Part shown: positions 1 through 5,374 of the stretch, piece by piece | Numbering within the stretch: position 1 is the stretch's first letter | Layout of the letters: each line of letters begins with the position of its first letter | NCBI GenBank assembly: GCA_937942935.1 | Contig: CALDGT010000728.1 | Span: 1-5,374, forward strand | Reading direction: 5' to 3' | Length of the DNA stretch: 5,374 bases | DNA from: an uncultured Chloroflexota bacterium | GTDB lineage: Bacteria; Chloroflexota; Anaerolineae; Aggregatilineales; Phototrophicaceae | Translations under genes and position numbers: made by a program | Notes under the pieces: model-generated | The model's input: only the letters and a program-made list of their open reading frames with translations | What the model was told of the DNA's origin: nothing | Database searches by the model: none

Positions 1-1
1 G

Positions 2-136
2 GTTGAGGGTGATGGCTTTGTGCTGTTCATAGATTATTTATTCACAACCGTCACCGATGATGTATTTGAGGCGTTGCCAGATGTAAATACATTGGAATTC
101 ACAGTAACTTGTGATGCAGAATGGTGCAGTGATTGA
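2..136 (+). CDS. 3' end of an unidentified protein-coding gene (partial)
   Basis: An open frame enters from the left edge and runs for 44 codons to a TGA stop at 134-136. The other plus-strand frame that begins at base 1 hits TGA at once. The visible C-terminus alternates hydrophobic and acidic residues (VLFIDYLFTTVTDD, then FEALPDVNTLEFTV) and ends in a short two-cysteine tail, CDAEWCSD. The pattern suggests a small alpha/beta domain, but I do not recognise the family. The cysteines, spaced C-x4-C, could bind metal or form a disulfide; nothing else supports either. The start lies outside the window. The amino-acid make-up is plausible for a real protein and the next gene is on the same strand, but the 188-base gap argues against tight coupling. 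Confidence 0.55.
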   Translation, partial: VEGDGFVLFIDYLFTTVTDDVFEALPDVNTLEFTVTCDAEWCSD

Positions 137-170
137 TTAGGTGCATCGAGGCATCATTTTTTATCATCAT

Positions 171-259
171 GGTGGGATATACGGGCGCAAGCGCCCTAAT
201 CCTACCCTACCAGATAATTGGTTTGTAAGGTAAGACTAGCCATAGGCATATATCCCACC
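171..259. repeat. 89-bp element bounded by a perfect 11-bp inverted repeat
   Basis: GGTGGGATATA at 171-181 is exactly complementary to TATATCCCACC at 249-259. Between the arms sits a second palindrome, GGGCGCAAGCGCCC (183-196), and a weaker ACCA/TGGT pairing (209-212 with 219-222). As RNA the segment could fold into a closed stem with internal hairpins; as DNA it resembles a small palindromic intergenic repeat. No coding frame crosses it convincingly. It could be a dispersed repeat, a small structured RNA, or the 3' end of the upstream transcript. The complementarity is seen directly; any function is inferred. Confidence 0.45.
183..196. repeat. GC-rich palindrome inside the larger inverted repeat
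   Basis: GGGCGC and GCGCCC are separated by two bases (AA). As a hairpin this gives five G-C pairs with a CAAG loop. It is not followed by a T-run (the next bases are TAATCCTACC), so it is not a standard intrinsic terminator. It stands out from the AT-richer surroundings. Confidence 0.5.
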
Positions 260-278
260 GCCCCATCGTTCATAGATG

Positions 279-294
279 TATGTGCCACCACATA
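279..294. promoter_or_regulatory. 6-bp dyad upstream of the TPR gene, possible operator or leader hairpin
   Basis: TATGTG (279-284) and CACATA (289-294) are perfect inverted copies around a CCAC spacer, 30 bases before the start codon at 325. A dyad of this size and place could bind a dimeric regulator or form a short hairpin in the 5' leader. I could not place a convincing -35/-10 pair next to it, so a regulatory role is only a suggestion. Confidence 0.25.
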
Positions 295-324
295 AATACC
301 CAAATTTTTAGGAAATAATATCTC

Positions 325-843
325 ATGTCCAAATTACAACAACGACTCGGACTCAATCGGTATGATGCCGATACAGAATACAAATTATCTATCCAATATT
401 ATCTTAAGCGCCAACTCACAGAGGCGGTATTGGCAGTCGAAAAAGCCATCAATTTACTGCCGACCAATGCCGAATATATCGCCGCACGCGGGTTTTATTA
501 TTTAGAAGATGGCGCAGAAAAAGAGGCAAAGCGCGATTTTGAAAAGGCGCTTGAATTATTTCCGTATGAAGTATTGGCGCATGTTGGCTTAGGCACACTC
601 GCCTATCGCAATAGCAAATGGGATAACGCGCTAGAACATTTCACCAATGCCTATCGTGCCGACCCCAAACGAGCAGAAACACTCTATTATTTGGCGTTGT
701 GTCATCATCGCAAATTGCAAAATAAAGAGGCGCTCGATTGGATGACAAAAGCACTTGCGCTGATGGAAAAATCAAATGACAAGCGCAAGGGGGATGCACA
801 AAAGTGGGTCAAGCAATTTGAAAAATTAATCAGTGGTAATTAA
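325..843 (+). CDS. Small tetratricopeptide repeat (TPR) protein
   Basis: The 172-residue protein is almost wholly TPR. After a 16-residue lead it divides into four exact 34-residue units: 17-50, 51-84, 85-118 and 119-152. Each shows the TPR pattern of small residues at helix contacts and a proline near position 32 in the first and third (LLPTNAE, RADPKRAE), and a related LFP turn in the second. A lysine-rich capping helix (153-172, containing QKWVKQFEKLI) closes it. There is no signal peptide, membrane segment or catalytic domain, so it is likely a cytoplasmic scaffold for protein-protein contacts; its partner cannot be read from the sequence. The ATG at 325 has an AGGAAA ribosome site at 310-315. 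The TAA stop at 841-843 lies one base from the stop of the convergent gene. TPR solenoid: high confidence; role: unknown. Confidence 0.9.
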   Translation: MSKLQQRLGLNRYDADTEYKLSIQYYLKRQLTEAVLAVEKAINLLPTNAEYIAARGFYYLEDGAEKEAKRDFEKALELFPYEVLAHVGLGTLAYRNSKWDNALEHFTNAYRADPKRAETLYYLALCHHRKLQNKEALDWMTKALALMEKSNDKRKGDAQKWVKQFEKLISGN

Positions 844-844
844 T

Positions 845-1228
845 TCATGCCCTCGCCTGCGACTTGGCAATCAATTGATATGCTTCTTCAATCGTATCTA
901 CAAATTGGGTTTGTTGTGCAATTTTGGGGGTGAATTTAGATGCCATTTTCACAATCCCTTGCAAATGCACATCGGCATTCACAATCACCACAAGGCGTTG
1001 ATTGGCTGGCATAATTTTGTTGGCATAATGAGACCCGCGCAAAAATCCTTCGATATTGGGGCGCACATCATTCAATATAATCATCACATCTACAGGGTGT
1101 GCTACTGTATTCAGCATAGTCGCACTCAATAACGAAACGGCTTTGTAATCTGTGGTCGAGACATGACCAGTATAAATCTGACGGATAATCGTCTTTTCTG
1201 GATTATCCCATATCACTTGAGTTGGCAA
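845..1228 (-). CDS. SpoIIAA/STAS-like small protein, TTG start
   Basis: This 127-residue protein looks like a single compact alpha/beta domain of the SpoIIAA-like/STAS-like type. It opens with a strand-turn-strand (VIWDNPEKTIIRQIYTGHV, 5-23). A helix follows around 26-42, then a buried strand (VDVMIILNDV, 46-55), a conserved-looking YANKIMPANQR segment (68-78), a strand (LVVIVNA) and a final FVDTIEEAYQLI helix (109-120). Such folds often act as regulatory or lipid- or protein-binding modules; no phosphorylatable serine of the anti-sigma antagonist kind is obvious. The start is TTG at 1226-1228, chosen because AAAGGAAA (1236-1243 on the other strand) sits nine bases upstream and the first internal ATG is at codon 38. 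It follows the mazG-like gene by 28 bases and is probably cotranscribed. Family level: moderate; function: unknown. Confidence 0.8.
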   Translation of the reverse strand: MPTQVIWDNPEKTIIRQIYTGHVSTTDYKAVSLLSATMLNTVAHPVDVMIILNDVRPNIEGFLRGSHYANKIMPANQRLVVIVNADVHLQGIVKMASKFTPKIAQQTQFVDTIEEAYQLIAKSQARA

Positions 1229-1235
1229 TTGATTA

Positions 1236-1243
1236 TTTCCTTT
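1236..1243 (-). promoter_or_regulatory. Ribosome binding site that fixes the TTG start
   Basis: On the minus strand this reads AAAGGAAA, with its AGGA core nine bases before the TTG at 1228-1226. No ATG or GTG offers a better-placed alternative near the N-terminus, so it supports initiation at TTG. It lies just past a short TG dinucleotide run (1243-1253) in the gap after the mazG-like stop codon. Confidence 0.65.
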
Positions 1244-1256
1244 GTGTGTGTGTCGT

Positions 1257-2720
1257 TTATAGTCCTAATTTCTTTCCATCATCCCAGAATTTATCGAGTT
1301 CTGCGAGGGTGAAATCGGTGAATGGTTTGCCACTTTCTGCCACCCGCTTTTCGACATATTCAAAGCGCCGATATACCTTCTCGTTGGCTTTCTTGAGCGC
1401 CAATTCGGGGTCTATTTTCATCCAACGCGCCCAATTGACCAATACAAAAAATAAATCCCCCACTTCTTCAAATAAATGGGCGGGGTCGTCTTCGGCTTGG
1501 GCTTCTAATACTTCGGCTAATTCTTCGCGGATTTTATCTACTACCCCTTGCGCGTCTGACCAATCGAATCCCACTCGCGCCATGCGGTCTTGATATTGTG
1601 TGGCGACCATCAGCGCGGGCATCACTTTTGGCACACCCGCCAACATGCTCTCGAATGTCTCTTTTTTCTCGGCTTTTTCTTTGGCTTTAATCGCTTCCCA
1701 ATTTGTGACCACTTGCTCGGCGCTATCTACGCTCACTTCATCGGGTTTCCACACATGCGGATGACGGCGAATCATCTTGGCATTGATATGACGCAAGACA
1801 TCGCTCATATAAAATTCGCCTTCATCAATTGCAATTTGGGTGTGTAACACCACTTGGAGCAACAAATCGCCCAATTCTTTTGCCAATTCTTCTGGGTCAT
1901 CATCTTCAATGGCTTGAATCGCCTCATAAGATTCTTCTAGCATGTATTTAATCAAGGTTTGGTGGGTTTGTTTTCTATCCCAAGGACACCCTTCTGGCGC
2001 ACGCAAATGCGCGACAATTTCTTGGAATTGCTCAAAACTACTCATCTCCCCCAATGCAGGCAAATAAAGCGATGTGGTGTGTCCGATATGCTCGCTATGG
2101 TCAATTTCGTATAAAGCGACTTTTTCGACCTTTTCGGATGATGTCCCCGCCGAATGGATGAGCATCACCTCAAACTCATCTGGATATTGATTCATCAGGG
2201 TGAGCTTTATATCAGAGGCGACCATCTGGCTATATACCTGACCAATAATCGCGGGGTAATCGGGGTTAATCGGCGGGTGATACATCGTGATGAGGTCTAG
2301 TCCATCTAAAAATTGTATCCCATCCAGTGCATCATAGCCAATCAGACGGAGCATCGGTTCAATATAGCTAATCCCACTGACCATTTCTACAGGGATATTT
2401 TCGGCTTGAGCGCGAGATAATAATTTTTGAGTGGTGGCTTCGCCCACAAATGGGTCTCCGGGGACAGCATACACAATATCGCCATCCTGAGAAGCAATGA
2501 TGAGCGCATCCACAATGCGGTCATAAACCGCGCCAAAATTAGCTTTGGAGTTATATAACCCATCAAATGAGTGATACACCGCCCCTTTTGGCAAAAATGG
2601 CACGCATTGGTGTTCGTTGGTACGCAAATAAACCCGTTTGGCATTTTCTAAAATGCGCCACGCCTTGCGCGAGATGTCATCCACATCCCCCGGTCCAAGC
2701 CCGATGATTGTAATAGTCAT
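1257..2720 (-). CDS. mazG: Tetrapyrrole-methylase-like / double MazG fusion, nucleoside triphosphate pyrophosphohydrolase
   Basis: The 487-residue protein joins an N-terminal SAM-dependent tetrapyrrole (corrin/porphyrin) methylase-like domain to MazG, as in Bacillus YabN, whose length is similar. Domain one (about 1-225) has the IIGLGPGD glycine loop (5-12), VPGDPFVGE (86-94) and VSGISYIEP (114-122). The MazG part starts at about 229 with the hallmark LRAPEGCPWDRKQTHQTL (239-256). It carries two complete metal-binding sets: EExxE at 262-266 with ExxD at 282-285, and EExxE at 399-403 with ExxD at 419-422. MazG enzymes hydrolyse NTPs to NMP and pyrophosphate with Mg2+, and are linked to removal of aberrant nucleotides and to control of (p)ppGpp-related responses. 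The substrate of the methylase half is unknown across the family. The ATG at 2720 is preceded by AAAAGGAA with normal spacing. The STAS-like gene follows 28 bases downstream. Confidence 0.95.
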   Translation of the reverse strand: MTITIIGLGPGDVDDISRKAWRILENAKRVYLRTNEHQCVPFLPKGAVYHSFDGLYNSKANFGAVYDRIVDALIIASQDGDIVYAVPGDPFVGEATTQKLLSRAQAENIPVEMVSGISYIEPMLRLIGYDALDGIQFLDGLDLITMYHPPINPDYPAIIGQVYSQMVASDIKLTLMNQYPDEFEVMLIHSAGTSSEKVEKVALYEIDHSEHIGHTTSLYLPALGEMSSFEQFQEIVAHLRAPEGCPWDRKQTHQTLIKYMLEESYEAIQAIEDDDPEELAKELGDLLLQVVLHTQIAIDEGEFYMSDVLRHINAKMIRRHPHVWKPDEVSVDSAEQVVTNWEAIKAKEKAEKKETFESMLAGVPKVMPALMVATQYQDRMARVGFDWSDAQGVVDKIREELAEVLEAQAEDDPAHLFEEVGDLFFVLVNWARWMKIDPELALKKANEKVYRRFEYVEKRVAESGKPFTDFTLAELDKFWDDGKKLGL

Positions 2721-2753
2721 TTTTCAAATTCCTTTTGTCTCTAAACTATGCCT

Positions 2754-2781
2754 ATTTTACCCGAATTTTTGCAAATGTCTG
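2754..2781 (-). promoter_or_regulatory. Candidate promoter for the mazG-like operon
   Basis: Read on the minus strand, CAGACA (2781-2776) and TAAAAT (2759-2754) are spaced by 16 bases. They match four and five of six positions of the sigma-70 consensus and lie 33 bases above the ATG at 2720. The site overlaps the -35 region of the divergent rightward promoter. Plausible placement, but the weak -35 keeps confidence low. Confidence 0.3.
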
Positions 2782-2796
2782 CTATGGCGCTATAAT
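2769..2796 (+). promoter_or_regulatory. Sigma-70-type promoter for the membrane protein gene
   Basis: TTGCAA (2769-2774) and a perfect TATAAT (2791-2796) are separated by 16 bases. Transcription would begin near 2803, giving a leader of about 34 bases to the ATG at 2837. Because the promoter lies downstream of the TTG at 2735, it argues against that longer start. Confidence 0.6.
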
Positions 2797-2836
2797 TTTT
2801 ATCTTCTTAACCTCACCAAAATTAATGGGGGCAATT

Positions 2837-3607
2837 ATGCGAGTTATAACCTCCTTACAACGCACATTAAAACATATCATCAAAAACTTAGATGGGTACT
2901 TGGTCACATTTTTAACAATATTTTTTGTGGTATTAGACTTTTTTGGCGATACCATCAATGACAGCCTCAAAATCAATGCGATATTAGTCGCGCTAGGGTT
3001 AATTGCATTCCGACTAACCCGCCCCAATGAATCTGCGAAATCATTAGATACTTTTTTGAATGACCGCGCTGGATTGCCCAAATTAGCGGAAACACTCCAA
3101 CAAACCGAAGAATTGTGGATTTATGCCCCATCTGCCGCGAATTTTTTGCGCGGGGATAATTTGGGTCTCATCCGCAGGCATATCTTAGATAATCCAAAAG
3201 GGCATTTGCGCGTTCTCATGCAAAATCCCAATGAACAAGAGGCGCTTCATATTCTCATCAACCATTTGGATAAAGGCTTGGTTGAGCAAGATTATCAAGC
3301 CATGCCCGATGAGATTAAATCCACCCTCAACCAACTCCATTCACTCCAAACTCGTGGAAATAAGGGGAAATTGAGTTATGGTTTTTTGAATTATGGGTTA
3401 GGATTTAGCATTGTCATTTTTAACCCTCATAAAGTGACAGGATTTGTCATCTTAGAGATTCATGGTTTCATGAATCAAGATACCAATGCTCGGATGCACA
3501 TTCGGATTGAACGCCAAGAATCGGAGACATGGTTTAATTATTGGCTCGACCAAATGCGCGATATGTGGGAAAACGCAACAGAAAAATATGAAAAAGAATC
3601 CGCATAA
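2837..3607 (+). CDS. Two-helix membrane-anchored protein with a degenerate PLD-like cytoplasmic domain
   Basis: From ATG 2837 the protein has 256 residues. A basic N-terminus (1-20) leads into two hydrophobic helices, about 21-37 (YLVTFLTIFFVVLDFFG) and 46-60 (KINAILVALGLIAFR), joined by a short acidic turn. Basic residues on both outer sides imply that N- and C-termini are cytoplasmic. The soluble domain (about 70-256) reads EELWIYAPSAANFL, then GHLRVLMQNP, and ends in HIRIERQE...WFNYWLDQMRDMWENA. That order resembles PLD-like/DUF5919-type modules (strand, LRVLL-x-P turn, terminal F-x-x-Y...MW helix). No HxKxxxxD catalytic motif is present, so enzymatic activity is unlikely and a sensing or scaffold role is my inference. 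Start choice: GGGGG (2827-2831) precedes this ATG by five bases; ATG 2825 is the alternative; the open frame back to TTG 2735 has no ribosome site and precedes the promoter. Membrane topology: good; family: tentative. Confidence 0.75.
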   Translation: MRVITSLQRTLKHIIKNLDGYLVTFLTIFFVVLDFFGDTINDSLKINAILVALGLIAFRLTRPNESAKSLDTFLNDRAGLPKLAETLQQTEELWIYAPSAANFLRGDNLGLIRRHILDNPKGHLRVLMQNPNEQEALHILINHLDKGLVEQDYQAMPDEIKSTLNQLHSLQTRGNKGKLSYGFLNYGLGFSIVIFNPHKVTGFVILEIHGFMNQDTNARMHIRIERQESETWFNYWLDQMRDMWENATEKYEKESA

Positions 3608-3609
3608 AC

Positions 3610-3637
3610 AAAAATTCCCCGTGATTGGGGAATTTTT
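3610..3637. terminator. Bidirectional intrinsic terminator
   Basis: AAAAATTCCCC (3610-3620) and GGGGAATTTTT (3627-3637) form a perfect 11-bp stem with a GTGATT loop. The T-tract needed for termination is present on both strands, because the stem base is A5/T5. It begins three bases after the plus-strand stop at 3607 and ends ten bases before the rpsI stop, so it can end both converging transcripts. Confidence 0.9.
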
Positions 3638-3646
3638 GAACTGCTT

Positions 3647-4039
3647 CTAACGTTTGGTATAGGTTGGGGCTTTACGCGCACGTTTGAGACCGGGTTTCTT
3701 CCGTTCTTTCTCACGCGAGTCACGAGTGAGGTATTCGGCATCACGCATACGAGAACGTAAATCGGGGTCAATCTTGAGGAGCGCACGCGCCACACCAAGT
3801 TTAATAGCATCGCGTTGACCACTAATCCCACCGCCATTGACATGAATAGTCATATCATAGCTACTTTCTTGCCCAATGAGGGTGAGTGGCTCAACCATGA
3901 TTTCATAATCACCAGAGCGGGGCAAATAATCACGCCCGTCTTTGTCATTAATCAACACATTGCCTGTCCCATTGGGGTACAAACGAACACGCGCAGTTGC
4001 AGATTTGCGCCGACCAATTCCTTCATAATATTGCGACAT
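3647..4039 (-). CDS. rpsI: 30S ribosomal protein S9
   Basis: This is a full-length S9 (uS9) of 130 residues, the usual bacterial size. Hallmarks are GIGRRKSATARVRLY (7-21), the glycine-rich VNGGGISGQRDAIKLGVARAL (67-87) and the basic tail from LTRDSREKERKK (104-115) to the terminal TKR. S9 sits in the 30S head, where its C-terminal tail reaches the P-site tRNA anticodon stem; the final lysine-arginine needed for that contact is intact. The ATG at 4039 is preceded by AAGGAGA, ten bases upstream, whose first two bases are the last two of the rplM TAA stop. This points to translational coupling with rplM, 14 bases upstream. The gene is last in its operon and ends in TAG before the shared terminator. 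Confidence 0.98.
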   Translation of the reverse strand: MSQYYEGIGRRKSATARVRLYPNGTGNVLINDKDGRDYLPRSGDYEIMVEPLTLIGQESSYDMTIHVNGGGISGQRDAIKLGVARALLKIDPDLRSRMRDAEYLTRDSREKERKKPGLKRARKAPTYTKR

Positions 4040-4048
4040 CGCTCATCT

Positions 4049-4056
4049 TCTCCTTA
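4049..4056 (-). promoter_or_regulatory. rplM stop codon overlapping the rpsI ribosome binding site
   Basis: Read on the minus strand this is TAAGGAGA: the TAA stop of rplM runs straight into the AAGGAG site of rpsI. Ribosomes finishing L13 would be positioned on the S9 initiation region, which suits equimolar synthesis of the two proteins. Confidence 0.75.
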
Positions 4057-4500
4057 AAGTTCCAACGTTAACGGTTGTGGATTTTGTGCGGCGTGTGGAT
4101 GGTCTGCACCAGCATAAATCTTCAGTTTTTTAATCATCTGACGACCTAAGCGGGTTTTTGGCAACATACCACGAATCGCAATTTGAAGAGGACGGTCTGG
4201 GAATTTCGCCAGCAAGTCGCGCAAATTCATCTCAGTGAGACCACTGGGATAATTGGAATGGCGATAATACATTTTGTCATCCATGCGTTTGCCTGTGACG
4301 GCAATTTTGGCGGCATTGATGACCACAACATAATCCCCTGTATCCAAGTTAGGGGTATAGATGGCTTTATTTTTGCCTTGCAAAACAGGGGCAATCTTAG
4401 AAGCCAAACGCCCAAGGGTTTGTCCTTCGGCATCAATAATCCACCAACGACGTTCACGTTCAATGTCGGTTGGTGTTGTTACAAATGTTTTGATTCTCAT
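4054..4500 (-). CDS. rplM: 50S ribosomal protein L13
   Basis: This L13 (uL13) has 148 residues, slightly above the roughly 142 of E. coli. The N-terminal RRWWIIDAEGQTLGRLAS (17-34) and GKNKAIYTPNLDTGDYVVVINA (42-63) are typical. So are TGKRMDDKMYYRHSNYP (69-85), IRGMLPKTRLGR (109-120) and the tail KIYAGADHPHAAQNPQPL (127-144). L13 binds 23S rRNA early in 50S assembly. The motif after YYRHS reads NYPSGL where many bacteria have GYPGGL, a mild variation. The ATG at 4500 has a strong GAGGAG site five bases upstream (minus strand). It lies 99 bases after the truA stop and 14 before rpsI, the standard rplM-rpsI order. Confidence 0.98.
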   Translation of the reverse strand: MRIKTFVTTPTDIERERRWWIIDAEGQTLGRLASKIAPVLQGKNKAIYTPNLDTGDYVVVINAAKIAVTGKRMDDKMYYRHSNYPSGLTEMNLRDLLAKFPDRPLQIAIRGMLPKTRLGRQMIKKLKIYAGADHPHAAQNPQPLTLEL

Positions 4501-4513
4501 AAAATCTCCTCAA

Positions 4514-4532
4514 GCGGGCAAAATTGCTCCGC
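4514..4532 (-). promoter_or_regulatory. Small stem-loop just upstream of the rplM ribosome binding site
   Basis: The minus-strand RNA can pair GCGG with CCGC and, past one bulged A, GCA with TGC around an AATT loop. The hairpin ends three bases before the GAGGAG site of rplM. Ribosomal protein genes often have leader structures bound by one of their products, and L13 is known to control its own operon in some bacteria. No match to a described leader was tested, and a seven-pair stem can arise by chance. Confidence 0.3.
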
Positions 4533-4599
4533 TATCAATTCAACAAAAACTTAGATTTGTGCCACCAAATTTATAAAAAAAGAGGGGTTTTGCGAAGCA

Positions 4600-5358
4600 T
4601 TAGGTATTATCATCTGAATAGCGTACTTTTTCAAGCACTAATCCATTTGGAGGGGCAATTTGTTGAATCTTTTCCATCGCACCATCGGCAACAATTTTTT
4701 CAAATTCATCTGGCAAAAGTATCCCCCGCCCCACTGCAATCTGCGCCCCTACCATCCGCCGTACCATGTGATATAAAAAAGCATTCGCCTCTACGGTATA
4801 GCGCAATAAAACCCCACTTGCAATCGGTTCAGATGACCATTCAGAGACCAGCACCTCGCGGATGGTGTTATCGTGTCCCATGGGGTCATGACCAAATGCC
4901 CTAAAATCGCGCCTGCCTATGAGCATCTTGGCAACCTCTTCTAACCCAGAAAATGAGATATGACCATAAATATGCCACGCCGAGTTGCGATACAACGGAT
5001 GGCGATAGGGCGTATTGATGACTGTATACACATATCGGCGCGAAATTGCCTGATAACGGGGGTGAAACCCTTCTTGTTGGCGAATGGATTGTAAGGCGAT
5101 GTCGCTCGGCAGATTCGCATTGATGGCGCGGAGCAAAATTTCATTGGCATGATTCCATATCACATCAAAGGCGACCACCTGACCACTCGCATGAACACCT
5201 GTATCTGTCCGCCCTGCCCCAATAACAGTGACCGATTGCCCCGTCACCTTTTGAATCGCCAGTTCAAGCATGAGTTGGATGGTTGGGGTATCTCCCTGTC
5301 GCTGAAATCCCAAATAGTGTGTGCCATCATAAGCCAAAATTGCGCGGTATCGTGTCAT
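4600..5358 (-). CDS. truA: tRNA pseudouridine(38-40) synthase TruA
   Basis: The 252-residue protein is a complete TruA, which isomerises uridines 38, 39 and 40 in the tRNA anticodon arm to pseudouridine. The N-terminus YRAILAYDGTHYLGFQRQ (4-21) is typical. The catalytic aspartate is D52 in GAGRTDTGVHASGQVVAF (47-64). Also present are SRRYVYTV (106-113), RRDFRAFG (149-156), the NAFLYHMVRRMVG motif (192-204) and the closing APPNGLVLEKVRY (235-247). No key residue is missing. The ATG at 5358 has GAGG four bases upstream, within GATGAGGTTGA. The stretch above the start has stops in two frames, and the third stops at TGA overlapping the ATG, so a tightly packed upstream gene is likely; rplQ would be expected there but is outside the window. 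The stop at 4600 is 99 bases before rplM. Confidence 0.97.
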   Translation of the reverse strand: MTRYRAILAYDGTHYLGFQRQGDTPTIQLMLELAIQKVTGQSVTVIGAGRTDTGVHASGQVVAFDVIWNHANEILLRAINANLPSDIALQSIRQQEGFHPRYQAISRRYVYTVINTPYRHPLYRNSAWHIYGHISFSGLEEVAKMLIGRRDFRAFGHDPMGHDNTIREVLVSEWSSEPIASGVLLRYTVEANAFLYHMVRRMVGAQIAVGRGILLPDEFEKIVADGAMEKIQQIAPPNGLVLEKVRYSDDNT

Positions 5359-5374
5359 TCAACCTCATCTCTCA

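Noticed and set aside
141..162. Terminator after the partial first gene
   Set aside because: A six-T run (157-162) follows a stem of only three pairs (TGC/GCA), which is not enough to support a call.
1243..1253. TG dinucleotide run as a phase-variable tract
   Set aside because: Only five units, outside both coding frames, and too short to expect frequent slippage.
1222..1847. Plus-strand open frames opposite the mazG-like gene
   Set aside because: They are antisense to an intact enzyme with all its motifs; the serine-rich and histidine/phenylalanine-rich products are typical of shadow frames.
2782..3081. Minus-strand open frame of 99 codons inside the membrane protein gene
   Set aside because: It lies opposite a better-supported gene, has a low-complexity lysine/isoleucine-rich product and shows no recognisable domain.
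3497..3520. HIRIERQE as a PLD catalytic motif
   Set aside because: It only loosely mimics HxKxxxxD (R for K, E for D) and lies in the terminal strand-helix of the domain; no second copy exists.
4570..4600. T-rich run after truA as an intrinsic terminator
   Set aside because: On the minus strand CCCCTCTTTTTTT follows the stop, but the only pairing before it is a three-base TGC/GCA stem. Too weak for a terminator, and read-through into rplM is expected.
4524..4904. Plus-strand open frame opposite truA
   Set aside because: truA is beyond doubt on the other strand and the product of this frame resembles no protein family.
1..5374. Defence island, CRISPR, phage or transposon content
   Set aside because: No repeats of array form, no transposase, integrase, toxin or restriction gene is visible; the genes are mainly core functions.

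Overview
The window is a bacterial chromosomal segment of compact, mostly housekeeping content and moderate base composition, estimated by eye as slightly AT-leaning. The best clue to the organism is the combination of a truA-rplM-rpsI cluster, a YabN-type methylase/MazG fusion protein and a small SpoIIAA-like protein starting PTQVIWDNPEKTI. My impression is that this fits Chloroflexota, perhaps the Anaerolineae side, but that is an inference from protein style and gene order and was not tested by any search.

Layout, left to right. Bases 1-136 are the 3' end of an unidentified gene on the plus strand. A 188-base spacer follows. It holds a perfect 11-bp inverted repeat with outer ends at 171 and 259, a small GC-rich palindrome inside it, and a 6-bp dyad just before the next gene. 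At 325-843 lies a plus-strand protein made of four exact 34-residue TPR units. It converges with a minus-strand pair, separated from it by a single base. That pair is a methylase-MazG fusion (1257-2720) followed by a SpoIIAA/STAS-like protein that starts at TTG (845-1228).

At about 2721-2836 is a divergent intergenic region with a good sigma-70-type promoter reading right. This promoter argues that the gene there starts at 2837 and not further upstream. The gene (2837-3607) encodes a two-helix membrane-anchored protein with a cytoplasmic domain resembling degenerate PLD-like modules. A perfect 11-bp stem terminator that works in both directions (3610-3637) separates it from the minus-strand cluster truA (4600-5358), rplM (4054-4500) and rpsI (3647-4039). 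The cluster's upstream end lies outside the window, where rplQ and rpoA would be expected.

The genes serve RNA modification and ribosome assembly (truA, rplM, rpsI) and nucleotide-pool sanitation (mazG). Three proteins have no assigned cellular role: the TPR, the STAS-like and the membrane protein. I see no CRISPR array, transposase, tRNA, rRNA or obvious defence system. The items most worth a second look are the degenerate PLD-like membrane protein, the mazG/STAS-like pairing and the inverted-repeat element at 171-259.
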